DNA from: Clostridium cylindrosporum DSM 605
Lineage (GTDB): Bacteria; Bacillota; Clostridia; Clostridiales; Caloramatoraceae
Assembly: GCF_001047375.1 (NCBI RefSeq)
Contig: NZ_LFVU01000026.1
Location: forward strand, 1 to 64,000
Direction: 5' to 3'
Length of the DNA stretch: 64,000 nt
Shown: positions 20,661-28,618 of the stretch, in pieces
Position numbering within the stretch: the stretch's first letter is position 1
Layout of the letters: every line of letters starts with the position of its first letter
Program-made: the position numbers and the translations under genes
Notes under the pieces: model-generated
The model's database searches: none
What the model was told of the DNA's origin: nothing
The model's input: only the letters and a program-made list of their open reading frames with translations

Positions 20661-20877
20661 GTTATGTAGGAAAAGTGTCATTGCAAGTAGTGTATATCTT
20701 ATATAAGTCATAGAGTCTAGAGGTAGAAATTCTATCCGAATCAAATGTGATTACCCTTAGAAGACATCGGCTAGAGTAGCGATTTAGATGTCGCACTTAA
20801 GGTAATCGCATTTGTGAGGATTAGAAGTTCTTCTTGAAGATCTCGTCGGACTGCACCACCACACCTTCCTACATAAC
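20661..20877. repeat. Long-hairpin repeat, copy C (inverted loop)
   Basis: About 217 bp. Outer ends are GTTATGTAGGAA / TTCCTACATAAC, and inner arms are AATGTGATTACC / GGTAATCGCATT. The middle parts of the arms are poorly paired. The core (20761-20794) is the reverse complement of the core of copy D: AAGACATCGGC and CGATTTAGATGTCGC are both exact. The right arm, read in reverse, contains GACGAGATCTTCAAGAAGAA, the family arm motif. The 20530-20660 gap shows nothing else. Confidence 0.85.
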
Positions 20878-20898
20878 ACTAAAATTGGAGAGATAATC

Positions 20899-21762
20899 AT
20901 GAACAACTACAAAGGAATACTCTATGCAATTATGTCCTCAGCAGCATTTGGTCTTAGCCCTATTTTCGGAAAACTATCCTATGCTAGTGGGTCTAATCCA
21001 ACATCTATATTGTTATTTAGGTTTTTAATTGCAGGGGTGGTTTTATTAGCATATTTAATTTATAAGAAAATTGACATCAGGATTACTAAACAGCAGTTTA
21101 TAGTTCTGCTTTTAATTGGGGGTGTAGGGTATACAGTTACTACTGAGACTTTATTTATGTCCTATGTTACATTAGGTGCAGGACTTGGGACTACACTTCA
21201 CTTTATATATCCTGCTTTGGTTTGCTTAATTAGCATTTTTGTATTTAAGGAGAGGGTAAGTAGGGTTAAGTTAATTTCATTACTTCTTGCAGGAATAGGG
21301 CTTTATTCACTAATTGCCTTTGAAAATCAAAAGTTAGATATTATAGGTGTAATCTTAGCATTAACTTCAGGGGTAACTTATTCTGTGAGTATTATTGCTT
21401 TAGGATTTAAAACAATAACTTCCATAGACAATAGAATAGCAACTATGTATGTTAGTTTTGGTGCTTTCATAGGTATGCTTTTGTATGGAGTTTTTAGTGA
21501 CACTATAGTATTAAAGTTTAATGCGGGGATAGTTTTTTCATATATAGGAATAGCACTTGTTTCAACAATACTTGCAATTATATTCTTTTTAAAGGCAATT
21601 GAAACCATAGGACCGACTTCAACCTCAATACTTGCAACACTAGAGCCTATCATAAGTATAATACTTGGAATAATTATATTTGGAGAGAATCTAAGCTTTT
21701 CATTAGTAATTGGATCTGCTTTTATAGTTATATCTACCATCATACTTGCAAAGGAAAAATAG
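20899..21762 (+). CDS. EamA/DMT-family transporter
   Basis: A 287-aa membrane protein with about ten hydrophobic segments in two repeated EamA halves. The first half contains FGLSPIFGKLSYASG and LLFRFLIAGVVLL; the second ends with the typical ATLEPIISIILGIIIFGE motif. Family members are drug/metabolite exporters, often for amino acids or related compounds, but the substrate cannot be told. The ribosome binding site is GGAGAG. It lies in the accessory insert between noc and parA, just after hairpin copy C, and ends at a terminator that contains a parS site. Confidence 0.88.
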   Translation: MNNYKGILYAIMSSAAFGLSPIFGKLSYASGSNPTSILLFRFLIAGVVLLAYLIYKKIDIRITKQQFIVLLLIGGVGYTVTTETLFMSYVTLGAGLGTTLHFIYPALVCLISIFVFKERVSRVKLISLLLAGIGLYSLIAFENQKLDIIGVILALTSGVTYSVSIIALGFKTITSIDNRIATMYVSFGAFIGMLLYGVFSDTIVLKFNAGIVFSYIGIALVSTILAIIFFLKAIETIGPTSTSILATLEPIISIILGIIIFGENLSFSLVIGSAFIVISTIILAKEK

Positions 21763-21778
21763 AATTTATGATTTTTAG

Positions 21779-21812
21779 GATAATGTTTCACGTGAAACAT
21801 TATCCTTATTTT
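21779..21812 (+). promoter_or_regulatory. parS: parS site inside a terminator hairpin
   Basis: TGTTTCACGTGAAACA (21784-21799) is a perfect copy of the Bacillus-type ParB binding site. The palindrome extends outward (GGATAA / TTATCC) and is followed by TTATTTTTT, so the same DNA also looks like the terminator of the EamA gene. Confidence 0.93.
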
Positions 21813-22012
21813 TTATATAACTAAGAAAATACTTATATTTAATAGGATATATGTTAACAATATGTTAAATCCTACTAAAAAAGCATAAATGTAAAAAAAT
21901 GTTTATTTAATCAATGACTACAGTACGATATATTAATAGTATTGTCAGAAAGTGGTGTCAATTTATAATGGAATTTAACATTTTTTAAATAATAAATAAC
22001 GGTTTTGAAAAG

Positions 22013-22039
22013 TCAATAAATAAGAGATTTATTTATTGA
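22013..22039 (+). promoter_or_regulatory. AT-rich dyad in the chemoreceptor leader
   Basis: TCAATAAATAA / TTATTTATTGA, an 11-bp perfect dyad with a short spacer, ending about 15 nt before the GGGAG ribosome binding site of the chemoreceptor gene. It may be an operator or an mRNA hairpin. The remaining 21.81-22.06 kb gap shows nothing else clear. Confidence 0.45.
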
Positions 22040-22064
22040 TTATTATGAAGGGAGAAAGTTTTAG

Positions 22065-23804
22065 ATGAAGGGGAATAAGGGTATAGGTGTAAGGTTATAT
22101 GCACTAATAGGGTTTGTTATTGTATTTATAATTACTATTAGTAGTTTTACATGGTATAAATTTAAAAACTTTGATGAGAAGAGCAAGATAAGGCTAGAGT
22201 CAACTATTAAGTATATTAATCTAGTAGACCATTCTAGACAAGCTCAAGTACATTTTAAGATACAGGTACAGGAATGGAAAAATATATTATTACGTGGTAA
22301 TGATCCAAAGTCATTTGATAAGTACTATTCACAATTTACTGAGGAATATGAGAATGTTCAGTCTCGTATATCCAATATAAAGATTAACATGTCTAAGAGC
22401 GGAATGGATACTTCATTAGTAGATACATTGTTAAGTGACCATAAATACTTATATGATAAGTACACTAAGGCAATACAAGGCTACGATAAGAAAAACCCTC
22501 AAAGTTATAAAATAGTAGATACTATGGTAAAGGGTATGGATAGAAGTCCAACACAGAACATGGATAAGCTAGTAAGTTATATAGATGATAAGGCAAAGTC
22601 AGAAACTGAAAAGATGGTAAAAGAAGCAAATGAAGATACAAGTGAATTTAATAAGAGTTTAGTGGTTATGACTACTGGTGGTATCATACTGATTATATTC
22701 TTTGCTATACTTATAACTTTAACATATAGAGGAATAACTAAGTTTATAGATCAATTTAATCTATTAATGGAAAAGGCTGAGGATGGAGACCTTACTATTA
22801 AGGGAGAAATATATAAGAAGGATGAACTTGGTCAAATAACTGAAAGATTTAATAGGTTTATTGATAGGGTTAGAGACTTGATTTCAGAGGCTAAGAAAAC
22901 AAGTGAAGTTGTAGCTGCATCATCAAGTGAGATTATGGAAGCAACTGATAGGGTAAGTGCTGCATCTGAAGAAGTTGCAACAACAATTAGTAATATAGCT
23001 AATGGAGCATCAAGACAGGTAGAACTTGCAGAGGAAAGTAGTAGTTCTGTTAAAGGTGTTGTAGAAGGATTAAATCATATAAGTGAAAATACTATATATA
23101 TAGATGAACTTGCAAGTAGTGCTATGGAAATAGTTAATAATGGGACCATAAGTATAAAGGATCAAAGTGAAAAAATGTCTACTACAAAGAATGCATCTGA
23201 GGATGTTACTAATGTAATTTCTGAGCTTTCTAAGAAGTCTAAGGAAATAGGAACAGTAGTAGAGTTTATTAATGGAATAACAGAACAAATAAATCTATTA
23301 TCACTAAATGCTTCAATAGAAGCCGCAAGAGCTGGTGAGGCTGGTCGTGGGTTTACTGTTGTTGCTAATGAGGTTAAAAAACTTGCAGAGCTTTCAAAGG
23401 AATCAACATTAAAAATAAGCAACCTTATAGAAGAGGTGCAAATTGATATTGAAAAGGCAGTAAATGGTGTAAGTGACACAAAAACTTCAATAGATGAACA
23501 AGAAGCTTCACTAAAGATAATCGATGACTCATTTAATCTAATCCGTGAATCTGTTTTTGATGTTGCAAGTAAAATAAAAGAAGTGGCAAATGAAACTAAG
23601 ATAATAAATGAAAATGCAATATCAGCAGAAAAATTTCTAGAAAATATAGTAGGTATAATAGAACAAAGCGCATTAGGTACAGAGGAAGTAGCATCTACTA
23701 CTGAAGAACAAACAGCTTCAATTCAAGAGGTGGCATCTTCAATGAGTAACCTTGTAGAGTTATCAAATAACTTAGAAGTATCGATTTCTAAATTTAAAGT
23801 ATAG
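22065..23804 (+). CDS. Methyl-accepting chemotaxis protein
   Basis: A 579-aa chemoreceptor. A first membrane segment lies near residues 10-27. A helical extracytoplasmic domain follows (residues 28-200, with the WKNILLRG motif typical of four-helix-bundle sensors). A second membrane segment is near 201-222, then a HAMP domain to about 275. The signalling hairpin carries the conserved tip ITEQINLLSLNASIEAARAG near residues 405-424. The ligand is unknown. No che or flagellar genes are in this window, so it is an orphan receptor here. It ends at a clear terminator. Confidence 0.93.
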   Translation: MKGNKGIGVRLYALIGFVIVFIITISSFTWYKFKNFDEKSKIRLESTIKYINLVDHSRQAQVHFKIQVQEWKNILLRGNDPKSFDKYYSQFTEEYENVQSRISNIKINMSKSGMDTSLVDTLLSDHKYLYDKYTKAIQGYDKKNPQSYKIVDTMVKGMDRSPTQNMDKLVSYIDDKAKSETEKMVKEANEDTSEFNKSLVVMTTGGIILIIFFAILITLTYRGITKFIDQFNLLMEKAEDGDLTIKGEIYKKDELGQITERFNRFIDRVRDLISEAKKTSEVVAASSSEIMEATDRVSAASEEVATTISNIANGASRQVELAEESSSSVKGVVEGLNHISENTIYIDELASSAMEIVNNGTISIKDQSEKMSTTKNASEDVTNVISELSKKSKEIGTVVEFINGITEQINLLSLNASIEAARAGEAGRGFTVVANEVKKLAELSKESTLKISNLIEEVQIDIEKAVNGVSDTKTSIDEQEASLKIIDDSFNLIRESVFDVASKIKEVANETKIINENAISAEKFLENIVGIIEQSALGTEEVASTTEEQTASIQEVASSMSNLVELSNNLEVSISKFKV

Positions 23805-23831
23805 TATAAATACATGTTTCATGTGAAATAA

Positions 23832-23870
23832 GAAAAAACCTTTTGTTTGTTCAAAAGGTTTTTCTTTTTG
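23832..23870 (+). terminator. Terminator after the chemoreceptor
   Basis: AAAAACCTTTTG / CAAAAGGTTTTT with a T-run. It can also work for the convergent gene at 23895-24164. Confidence 0.85.
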
Positions 23871-23894
23871 TAAATATTATTTTATATGTAGGGG

Positions 23895-24164
23895 TTATAC
23901 TTTATTAAAAAGGAGTAAAACTCCAATTATGATAAAGGCTATAGCTGAAGCAGTTTGAACTAGGCTTGCAGGAACATATTTGTTAAGGACTCCTCCTAGG
24001 AGAACCCCCATAACAGAAGCGCATATAAGTGCAACAGAGGAACCTATAAAAACTGCCATTTTAGATCCTGATTGAGCAGATAACATCATTGTAGTAAGTT
24101 GAGTTTTATCACCTAATTCTGCTACAAAGACCAACAGAAAGGTGGATAACATAATTTTTAACAT
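23895..24164 (-). CDS. GDT1/TMEM165-family cation transporter, single-repeat form
   Basis: An 89-aa hydrophobic protein of the UPF0016/GDT1 family, whose members move Mn2+ or Ca2+ out of the cytoplasm. The signature ELGDKTQ is at residues 16-22. Three membrane segments follow each other closely. Usual members hold two such repeats (about 190 aa or more), so this half-size version probably works as a dimer or with a partner, but no second copy is visible nearby. The ribosome binding site is GGAGGG. The gap to parA is about 100 bp, and I saw no Mn riboswitch in it. Confidence 0.85.
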   Translation of the reverse strand: MLKIMLSTFLLVFVAELGDKTQLTTMMLSAQSGSKMAVFIGSSVALICASVMGVLLGGVLNKYVPASLVQTASAIAFIIIGVLLLFNKV

Positions 24165-24265
24165 AAATCCCTCCTAAAGTATTTAATATAGATAAGTCTT
24201 ACGGTAAAATGTATATTAGAGAAATCTATAAAATATACTTAAAATTTGCAAAGGTGGGGATTTTA

Positions 24266-25036
24266 ATGGGGAAGGTTATATGTATCTTTAATCAAAAAGG
24301 GGGAGTTGGTAAAACAACAACAACAATTAATTTAAGTGCCTATCTTGCAAGTATGGGAAAGAGGATACTCGTTGCAGATATAGATCCTCAAGGTAACACT
24401 ACAAGTGGTTTATCTATAGATAAGGACCAACTTGAATACTCAATGTATCATGTTATAATGGGTATATCTCCAAAACTTGCCATAAAGGGTACTGCTATCG
24501 AAAATCTTGATGTGATTCCTGGAACTGTAGAACTTGCTGGTGCAGAAATAGAATTAACAGCTAAAATTAGCAGAGAAACAAAGGTAAAGGATGCCTTAGA
24601 TCAGGTAAAGGAAGAGTATGATTACATATTTATAGATTGTCCACCTTCCCTTGGGCTGTTAACAATAAACTCATTAACAGCATCTGATAGTGTTATGATA
24701 CCTATTCAGTGTGAGTTTTATGCTTTAGAGGGAGTTGGACAGTTAATGAATACTATTAAGCTTGTTAAGAAAAGCTTAAATCAAAATCTTCAGATTCAAG
24801 GTGTTGTTATGAGTATGTTTGACGGAAGGACTAACCTTTCTATAGAAGTTGTAGAGGAAGTTAAAAAATACTTTAAGGGGAAGGTATACACAACAATTAT
24901 TCCGAGAAATGTTAGATTAGCTGAGGCTCCGAGTCACGGAGTACCTATTATGTTATATGACAAGGTATCTAGAGGGGCTAGGGCATATGAAGAACTTGCA
25001 GCTGAATTTTTAGAGTGTGATGAGGAGGATAACTAA
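24266..25036 (+). CDS. parA: Chromosome partitioning ATPase ParA (Soj)
   Basis: ParA/Soj is a deviant-Walker ATPase that works with ParB to segregate origins and regulates DnaA. The 256-aa protein has the P-loop KGGVGKTTT near residues 9-17, with the signature lysine, the switch DIDPQGNTTSG and the motif IFIDCPPSLGLLT. I choose ATG 24266 (MGKVICIFNQ) with AAGGTGGGG upstream. An ATG 57 bp earlier has no site and adds an untypical N-terminus. It overlaps parB by the TAATG junction. Confidence 0.97.
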   Translation: MGKVICIFNQKGGVGKTTTTINLSAYLASMGKRILVADIDPQGNTTSGLSIDKDQLEYSMYHVIMGISPKLAIKGTAIENLDVIPGTVELAGAEIELTAKISRETKVKDALDQVKEEYDYIFIDCPPSLGLLTINSLTASDSVMIPIQCEFYALEGVGQLMNTIKLVKKSLNQNLQIQGVVMSMFDGRTNLSIEVVEEVKKYFKGKVYTTIIPRNVRLAEAPSHGVPIMLYDKVSRGARAYEELAAEFLECDEEDN

Positions 25037-25887
25037 TGGCTAAAAAGGGTGCATTAGGTAAGGGGTTATCTGCGCTTATACCTGAGGACAACGGAGTTAT
25101 AGAAAAGGCTAGGGAAGCAAGTATTGAGGTTAACATAGATGATGTTTTTCCAAATAAGCTTCAGCCGAGACATGACTTCGATGAGGAAAAAATAGAATCT
25201 TTAGCACAATCTATTAAAGAGCATGGGATAATTCAACCTATAATTGTTAAAAAAGAAGGAGACTTTTATAAGATAATTGCTGGTGAAAGAAGATGGAGAG
25301 CATCTAAGAAGATAGGAATGAAGAAAATTCCTATAATAGAAAGAGACTTTTCAGAAAGGGAAATAGCAGAGATTTCCTTGATAGAGAATATACAAAGGGA
25401 AGATTTAAATCCTATTGAAGAAGCATTAGCATATAAAAGACTTTCTAAAGAATTTAACTTAACTCAGGAAGAGATATCAACTAGAGTTGGAAAGTCTAGG
25501 GCAGCTATTACAAATACCATGAGATTATTAACACTACATGATGATATTATAAATCTAATAGAAAAGAGATCACTTACAGAGGGACATGGAAAAATAATAG
25601 CTGGAATAGAAGATAAGGATATTCAGTTAAAAATAGCAGATAAAGTTATAAAAGAGGAATTAAATGTCCGTCAAACGGAAACATTAATAAGAGAAATAAA
25701 TTTAGATAAATCTACTAAGAAAGTAGAGAAGGCTAAAGATATTCATGTAAAGCATGTGGAAGAAAGACTAAAAGAAATACTAGGAACTAAAGTTAGCATT
25801 AATCAAGGAAAGAAAAAGGGTAAGTTAGAAATAGAATTTTATTCTGATGCTGACCTTAATAGGATACTGGACTTGATTTCTAAGTAA
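25036..25887 (+). CDS. parB: Chromosome partitioning protein ParB (Spo0J)
   Basis: ParB/Spo0J binds parS and spreads as a CTP-dependent sliding clamp. The 283-aa sequence has the Gram-positive N-terminal Soj-activating peptide (KKGALGKGLSALIPED), the CTP motif GERRWRAS near residue 80, ENIQREDLNPIEEA, and a helix-turn-helix (TQEEISTRVGKSRAAITNTMR). The C-terminal dimer domain is complete. Translation is coupled to parA. A perfect parS site lies 18 bp after its stop codon, and two more are in the window. Confidence 0.97.
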   Translation: MAKKGALGKGLSALIPEDNGVIEKAREASIEVNIDDVFPNKLQPRHDFDEEKIESLAQSIKEHGIIQPIIVKKEGDFYKIIAGERRWRASKKIGMKKIPIIERDFSEREIAEISLIENIQREDLNPIEEALAYKRLSKEFNLTQEEISTRVGKSRAAITNTMRLLTLHDDIINLIEKRSLTEGHGKIIAGIEDKDIQLKIADKVIKEELNVRQTETLIREINLDKSTKKVEKAKDIHVKHVEERLKEILGTKVSINQGKKKGKLEIEFYSDADLNRILDLISK

Positions 25888-25905
25888 TTAATATACATAT
25901 GATAA

Positions 25906-25921
25906 TGTTTCACGTGAAACA
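25906..25921. promoter_or_regulatory. parS: parS site downstream of parB
   Basis: A perfect TGTTTCACGTGAAACA. It is not part of an obvious terminator. Confidence 0.93.
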
Positions 25922-25993
25922 AATACATAATTAGACACTAAACCTAATTTTTTAGGGATATGATAAAACTTAATATAGGAGTGAGAGACGAAT

Positions 25994-26713
25994 ATGGAGA
26001 TGATTCTAGAGACTATTAGCGAGTACAATACACTTATAATTATTGCTATATTAGCACTTATACTTGTGCTTATAGTTATACAAATAGTCAACAAGGTCCA
26101 TTTAAACAAGTTAGACAAAAAGTACAGGAAACTTTTTAGAAATTCTAAATCTGAAACTATTGAAGATATGATTATCGATTATGGTAGCAGAGTAGAAAAG
26201 ATTCTAGAGTACACAAGAAATGTACATAAGGCTTATAAGGGAATTGATGAAAGAATAAGTGGATGTACACAAAAAGTAGGTATGATAAGATATAAGGCCT
26301 TTGATGATATAGGAAGCGATTTAAGCTATTCAATAGCATTACTTGATGAATCTGATTCAGGGGTTGTAATTACAGGTATTTACGGAAGAAATGATTCAAC
26401 TACATTTGCTAAGCCAATAGATAATGGTATCTCTAAATATGACCTTTCAGATGAGGAAAAAGAGGCTATAGATAGGGCACAAAAGGCATATAAAGATAAT
26501 AATAAGTATAGAATGGATACTCTAGAGGAAATTAGTGACCTAAAGGAATATAGACCTTTAAATAATGAATCTGATGAGGATGAAGATGATTATGAAGGTG
26601 ACTATAGTGATGATGAAAATTATCAAGATGAATATAGCGACGAAGATTATGATGATTACGATGAAACCGCATATGATGAAGATGATGAAGAATATATAAA
26701 TAAAAAAAATTAA
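25994..26713 (+). CDS. DUF4446 family membrane-anchored protein
   Basis: A 239-aa protein. One N-terminal membrane segment (residues 13-33, IIIAILALILVLIVIQIVN) is followed by a coiled-coil-like region. A conserved globular domain (GMIRYKAFDDIGSDLSYSIALLD, then SGVVITGIYGRND) identifies the DUF4446 family. The C-terminal 55 residues are almost all Asp, Glu, Tyr and Asn. Members usually follow parB in clostridia, as here. The function is unknown. The ribosome binding site is GGAGTGAGAG. Confidence 0.88.
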   Translation: MEMILETISEYNTLIIIAILALILVLIVIQIVNKVHLNKLDKKYRKLFRNSKSETIEDMIIDYGSRVEKILEYTRNVHKAYKGIDERISGCTQKVGMIRYKAFDDIGSDLSYSIALLDESDSGVVITGIYGRNDSTTFAKPIDNGISKYDLSDEEKEAIDRAQKAYKDNNKYRMDTLEEISDLKEYRPLNNESDEDEDDYEGDYSDDENYQDEYSDEDYDDYDETAYDEDDEEYINKKN

Positions 26714-26719
26714 AATAAA

Positions 26720-26772
26720 ATAGGGACTGTTTCTCAACTATTACTTAGTTTTGGAACAGTCCCTATTACTTT
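26720..26772 (+). terminator. Terminator after the DUF4446 gene
   Basis: ATAGGGACTGTT / AACAGTCCCTAT, a perfect 12-bp stem with a 23-nt loop. The trailing T-run is weak. Confidence 0.7.
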
Positions 26773-26833
26773 ATATAATATTAATGGCTTTGATGCAACT
26801 AACTATAAAATATAACAAATACTAAATTAATGC

Positions 26834-26882
26834 TTGACAAATATAAAAATATCAAATACTATTTAATTGAGAATGATTTTCA
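26834..26882 (+). promoter_or_regulatory. Promoter with Fur-type operator for flavodoxin
   Basis: TTGACA (26834-26839), a 17-nt spacer and TACTAT (26857-26862) make a promoter. TGAGAATGATTTTCA (26868-26882) fits the Fur 7-1-7 dyad (TGATAAT-N-ATTATCA) with few mismatches and covers the expected start site. This predicts repression by iron-loaded Fur. Confidence 0.7.
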
Positions 26883-26909
26883 TATTTATTTAGAAGGTGG
26901 GGATATTAC

Positions 26910-27326
26910 ATGAAAATAGTTTATTGGTCAGGAACAGGAAATACAGAAAAAATGGCAGAGTTAATTTCTGAGGGTATAAAGTCAACAGGAAAAAATGCTG
27001 AGGCTATTTTTGTTTCAGATGTTAATATAGATTTAATTTTACAAGAGGAAGTACTAGTACTTGGATGCCCATCAATGGGGTGTGAGGAACTAGAGGGAGC
27101 ACAGTTTGAACCATTTATCCAAGAGATATCTACAAAGATATCAGGAAAAAAGCTTGCACTATTTGGCTCATATGGATGGGGAAGTGGAGAGTGGATGGAT
27201 GATTTTAAACAAAGAATGATAGGATATGGCTGTGTTATAAGTGAAGAACCTCTAATAATTCAAAATGAACCAGATGATAATGAAGATGATTGTATAGACT
27301 TTGGGAAGAGGATAGCTCTTTTATAA
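26910..27326 (+). CDS. Flavodoxin
   Basis: A 138-aa short-chain flavodoxin, an FMN-binding electron carrier that replaces ferredoxin when iron is scarce. The phosphate-binding loop is YWSGTGNTEKMA (residues 5-16). The FMN-stacking regions are GCPSMGCEELE near 50-60 and GSYGWGSGEWMDD near 86-98. The C-terminus is acidic. It has a GGTGGGG ribosome binding site. The Fur-like operator in its promoter supports an iron-starvation role. It is followed 20 bp later by a DUF3793 gene. Confidence 0.95.
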   Translation: MKIVYWSGTGNTEKMAELISEGIKSTGKNAEAIFVSDVNIDLILQEEVLVLGCPSMGCEELEGAQFEPFIQEISTKISGKKLALFGSYGWGSGEWMDDFKQRMIGYGCVISEEPLIIQNEPDDNEDDCIDFGKRIALL

Positions 27327-27346
27327 TAAAGAGTTAACTTTTAAGT

Positions 27347-27982
27347 ATGAAAACTATAGATTTTTATAATAAACTAAATTCAATGCATGAAAAGGATTAT
27401 ATAGAGAACTTTTTGACTTATAGTACATCTCTGGTAATTGCAGGTATAAAACCTGCTGTGACAATCGCTTTAAGTGAACAAAATAAAAAATTATTTAAGT
27501 CATGGAAACATTTTGGAAGAGATTTCGTAGACAAATTGTCTCTAAATTATATAGAGCTTAGAAATACTAGTAAATCAACAATTTTAATGATTTATGATAA
27601 AGATGTATTACAGAAAAGACTTACAAAGGAATCAGTTCAACAATTTTTAATTGAACTTGGTTATCCTAAAACTTTAGATATCCATAGCTATATTAATAAA
27701 TTAAAGCTTAGATATGAAAAATACCATTGTCCTCATGAACTTGGCCTATTCCTTGGAATACCAATTGAGGATGTAAAGGACTTTATGAATTGTACTCCTA
27801 AGGAATGCTTATTATGCGGATATTGGAAGGTCTATAACAATCTTCATGAAGCTAAAAATACCTTTGATAAATATGACATGATAAAGGAGTACACAATACA
27901 AAGTATACTTCAAGGCAAATTATCACATGATGTTGCCTTTAAGATAAAAAATTATTCATTTTCCCTTTCGAATGTAAATTAA
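27347..27982 (+). CDS. DUF3793 family protein
   Basis: A 211-aa protein of the DUF3793 family, often found beside flavodoxins in clostridia. Conserved features are YSTSLVIAGIKPAVTI near residue 27, the HCPHELGLFLGIPIEDVKDF motif near 127-146 and CLLCGYWKVY near 155-164, with several Cys/His residues. The function is unknown. A role in iron limitation or heme/metal handling would fit the shared Fur-controlled promoter, but that is inference from context. The ribosome binding site is weak, suggesting translation depends on that of flavodoxin. Confidence 0.85.
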   Translation: MKTIDFYNKLNSMHEKDYIENFLTYSTSLVIAGIKPAVTIALSEQNKKLFKSWKHFGRDFVDKLSLNYIELRNTSKSTILMIYDKDVLQKRLTKESVQQFLIELGYPKTLDIHSYINKLKLRYEKYHCPHELGLFLGIPIEDVKDFMNCTPKECLLCGYWKVYNNLHEAKNTFDKYDMIKEYTIQSILQGKLSHDVAFKIKNYSFSLSNVN

Positions 27983-28015
27983 TCAATCAATACTAAATAT
28001 TTATTACAGCAAGAA

Positions 28016-28053
28016 GCCTCTATAAGGTTTAATACTTATAGAGGCCTTTTTTT
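28016..28053. terminator. Bidirectional terminator
   Basis: GCCTCTATAAG / CTTATAGAGGC followed by seven T on the plus strand. It lies between the convergent DUF3793 gene and nitR. Confidence 0.85.
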
Positions 28054-28609
28054 ATTTGGTTTTCAGTACATCTATGAGAATTAGGGATATTTTATACATT
28101 GTTGATCCCTTATCCATGCTTTTCTTTCTTATATACTTATAAGCATCTTCTTCACCTAAATTATACTTTTCCATTAACATCTTTTTAGCTTTATCTACTG
28201 TTTTCTTTTCTTTAGCTTTCTTTTCTTCCTTAAGGGCTCTATGAAATTCATCTATAGAGTGCTTTAATAAGTAATCAATTTCACTATAGTCTACAGGCTT
28301 TCTAAGATAAGTCTTTACCTTTTTACGAGAAATATTTATTTTGTATTGGGATGGCTCTCCTTTAAAACTTACTATACAAGGACAAATCCCTTCCCCCTCT
28401 AGTATATCTGCTATTTCAAAGCCTGATACTCCCTTAAGAGTTGCTTCTGCTATTACTATATCAGGGCTAAGGCTTCTTATCTTTCTAAGAAGTGCTGCCC
28501 CTGAAGTGTCAGTATCTAGGACTCTATGTCCTGTTTGAGATATTCTGAATTTTAATGTTTCTAGAAAACTTTCATCATTGTCCCCTATGATTATCTTATA
28601 ACTTGGCAT
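28052..28609 (-). CDS. nitR: ANTAR-domain response regulator (NitR-like antiterminator) with altered receiver
   Basis: A 185-aa protein: receiver-like domain (residues 1-120), coiled linker, and C-terminal ANTAR RNA-binding domain (about 130-185, KKTVDKAKKMLMEKYNLGEE then DAYKYIRKKSMDKGST). ANTAR proteins bind paired hexaloop hairpins to prevent termination. Clostridial NitR lies next to glnA in the same way. By alignment to ANTAR regulators such as Rv1626, the phospho-accepting Asp is Glu here (PDIVIAEATLKG), while the conserved Lys (LRKP) remains. So classical phosphorylation looks impossible. It begins 9 bp after glnA. Confidence 0.85.
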   Translation of the reverse strand: MPSYKIIIGDNDESFLETLKFRISQTGHRVLDTDTSGAALLRKIRSLSPDIVIAEATLKGVSGFEIADILEGEGICPCIVSFKGEPSQYKINISRKKVKTYLRKPVDYSEIDYLLKHSIDEFHRALKEEKKAKEKKTVDKAKKMLMEKYNLGEEDAYKYIRKKSMDKGSTMYKISLILIDVLKTK

Positions 28610-28618
28610 AGTTTATAC

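Noticed and set aside
23815-23830. TGTTTCATGTGAAATA as a fourth parS
   Set aside because: Two mismatches including the central CG step; probably a decayed or chance site.
24165-24208. Mn-sensing (yybP-ykoY) riboswitch before the GDT1 gene
   Set aside because: The gap is too short and lacks the conserved paired loops.
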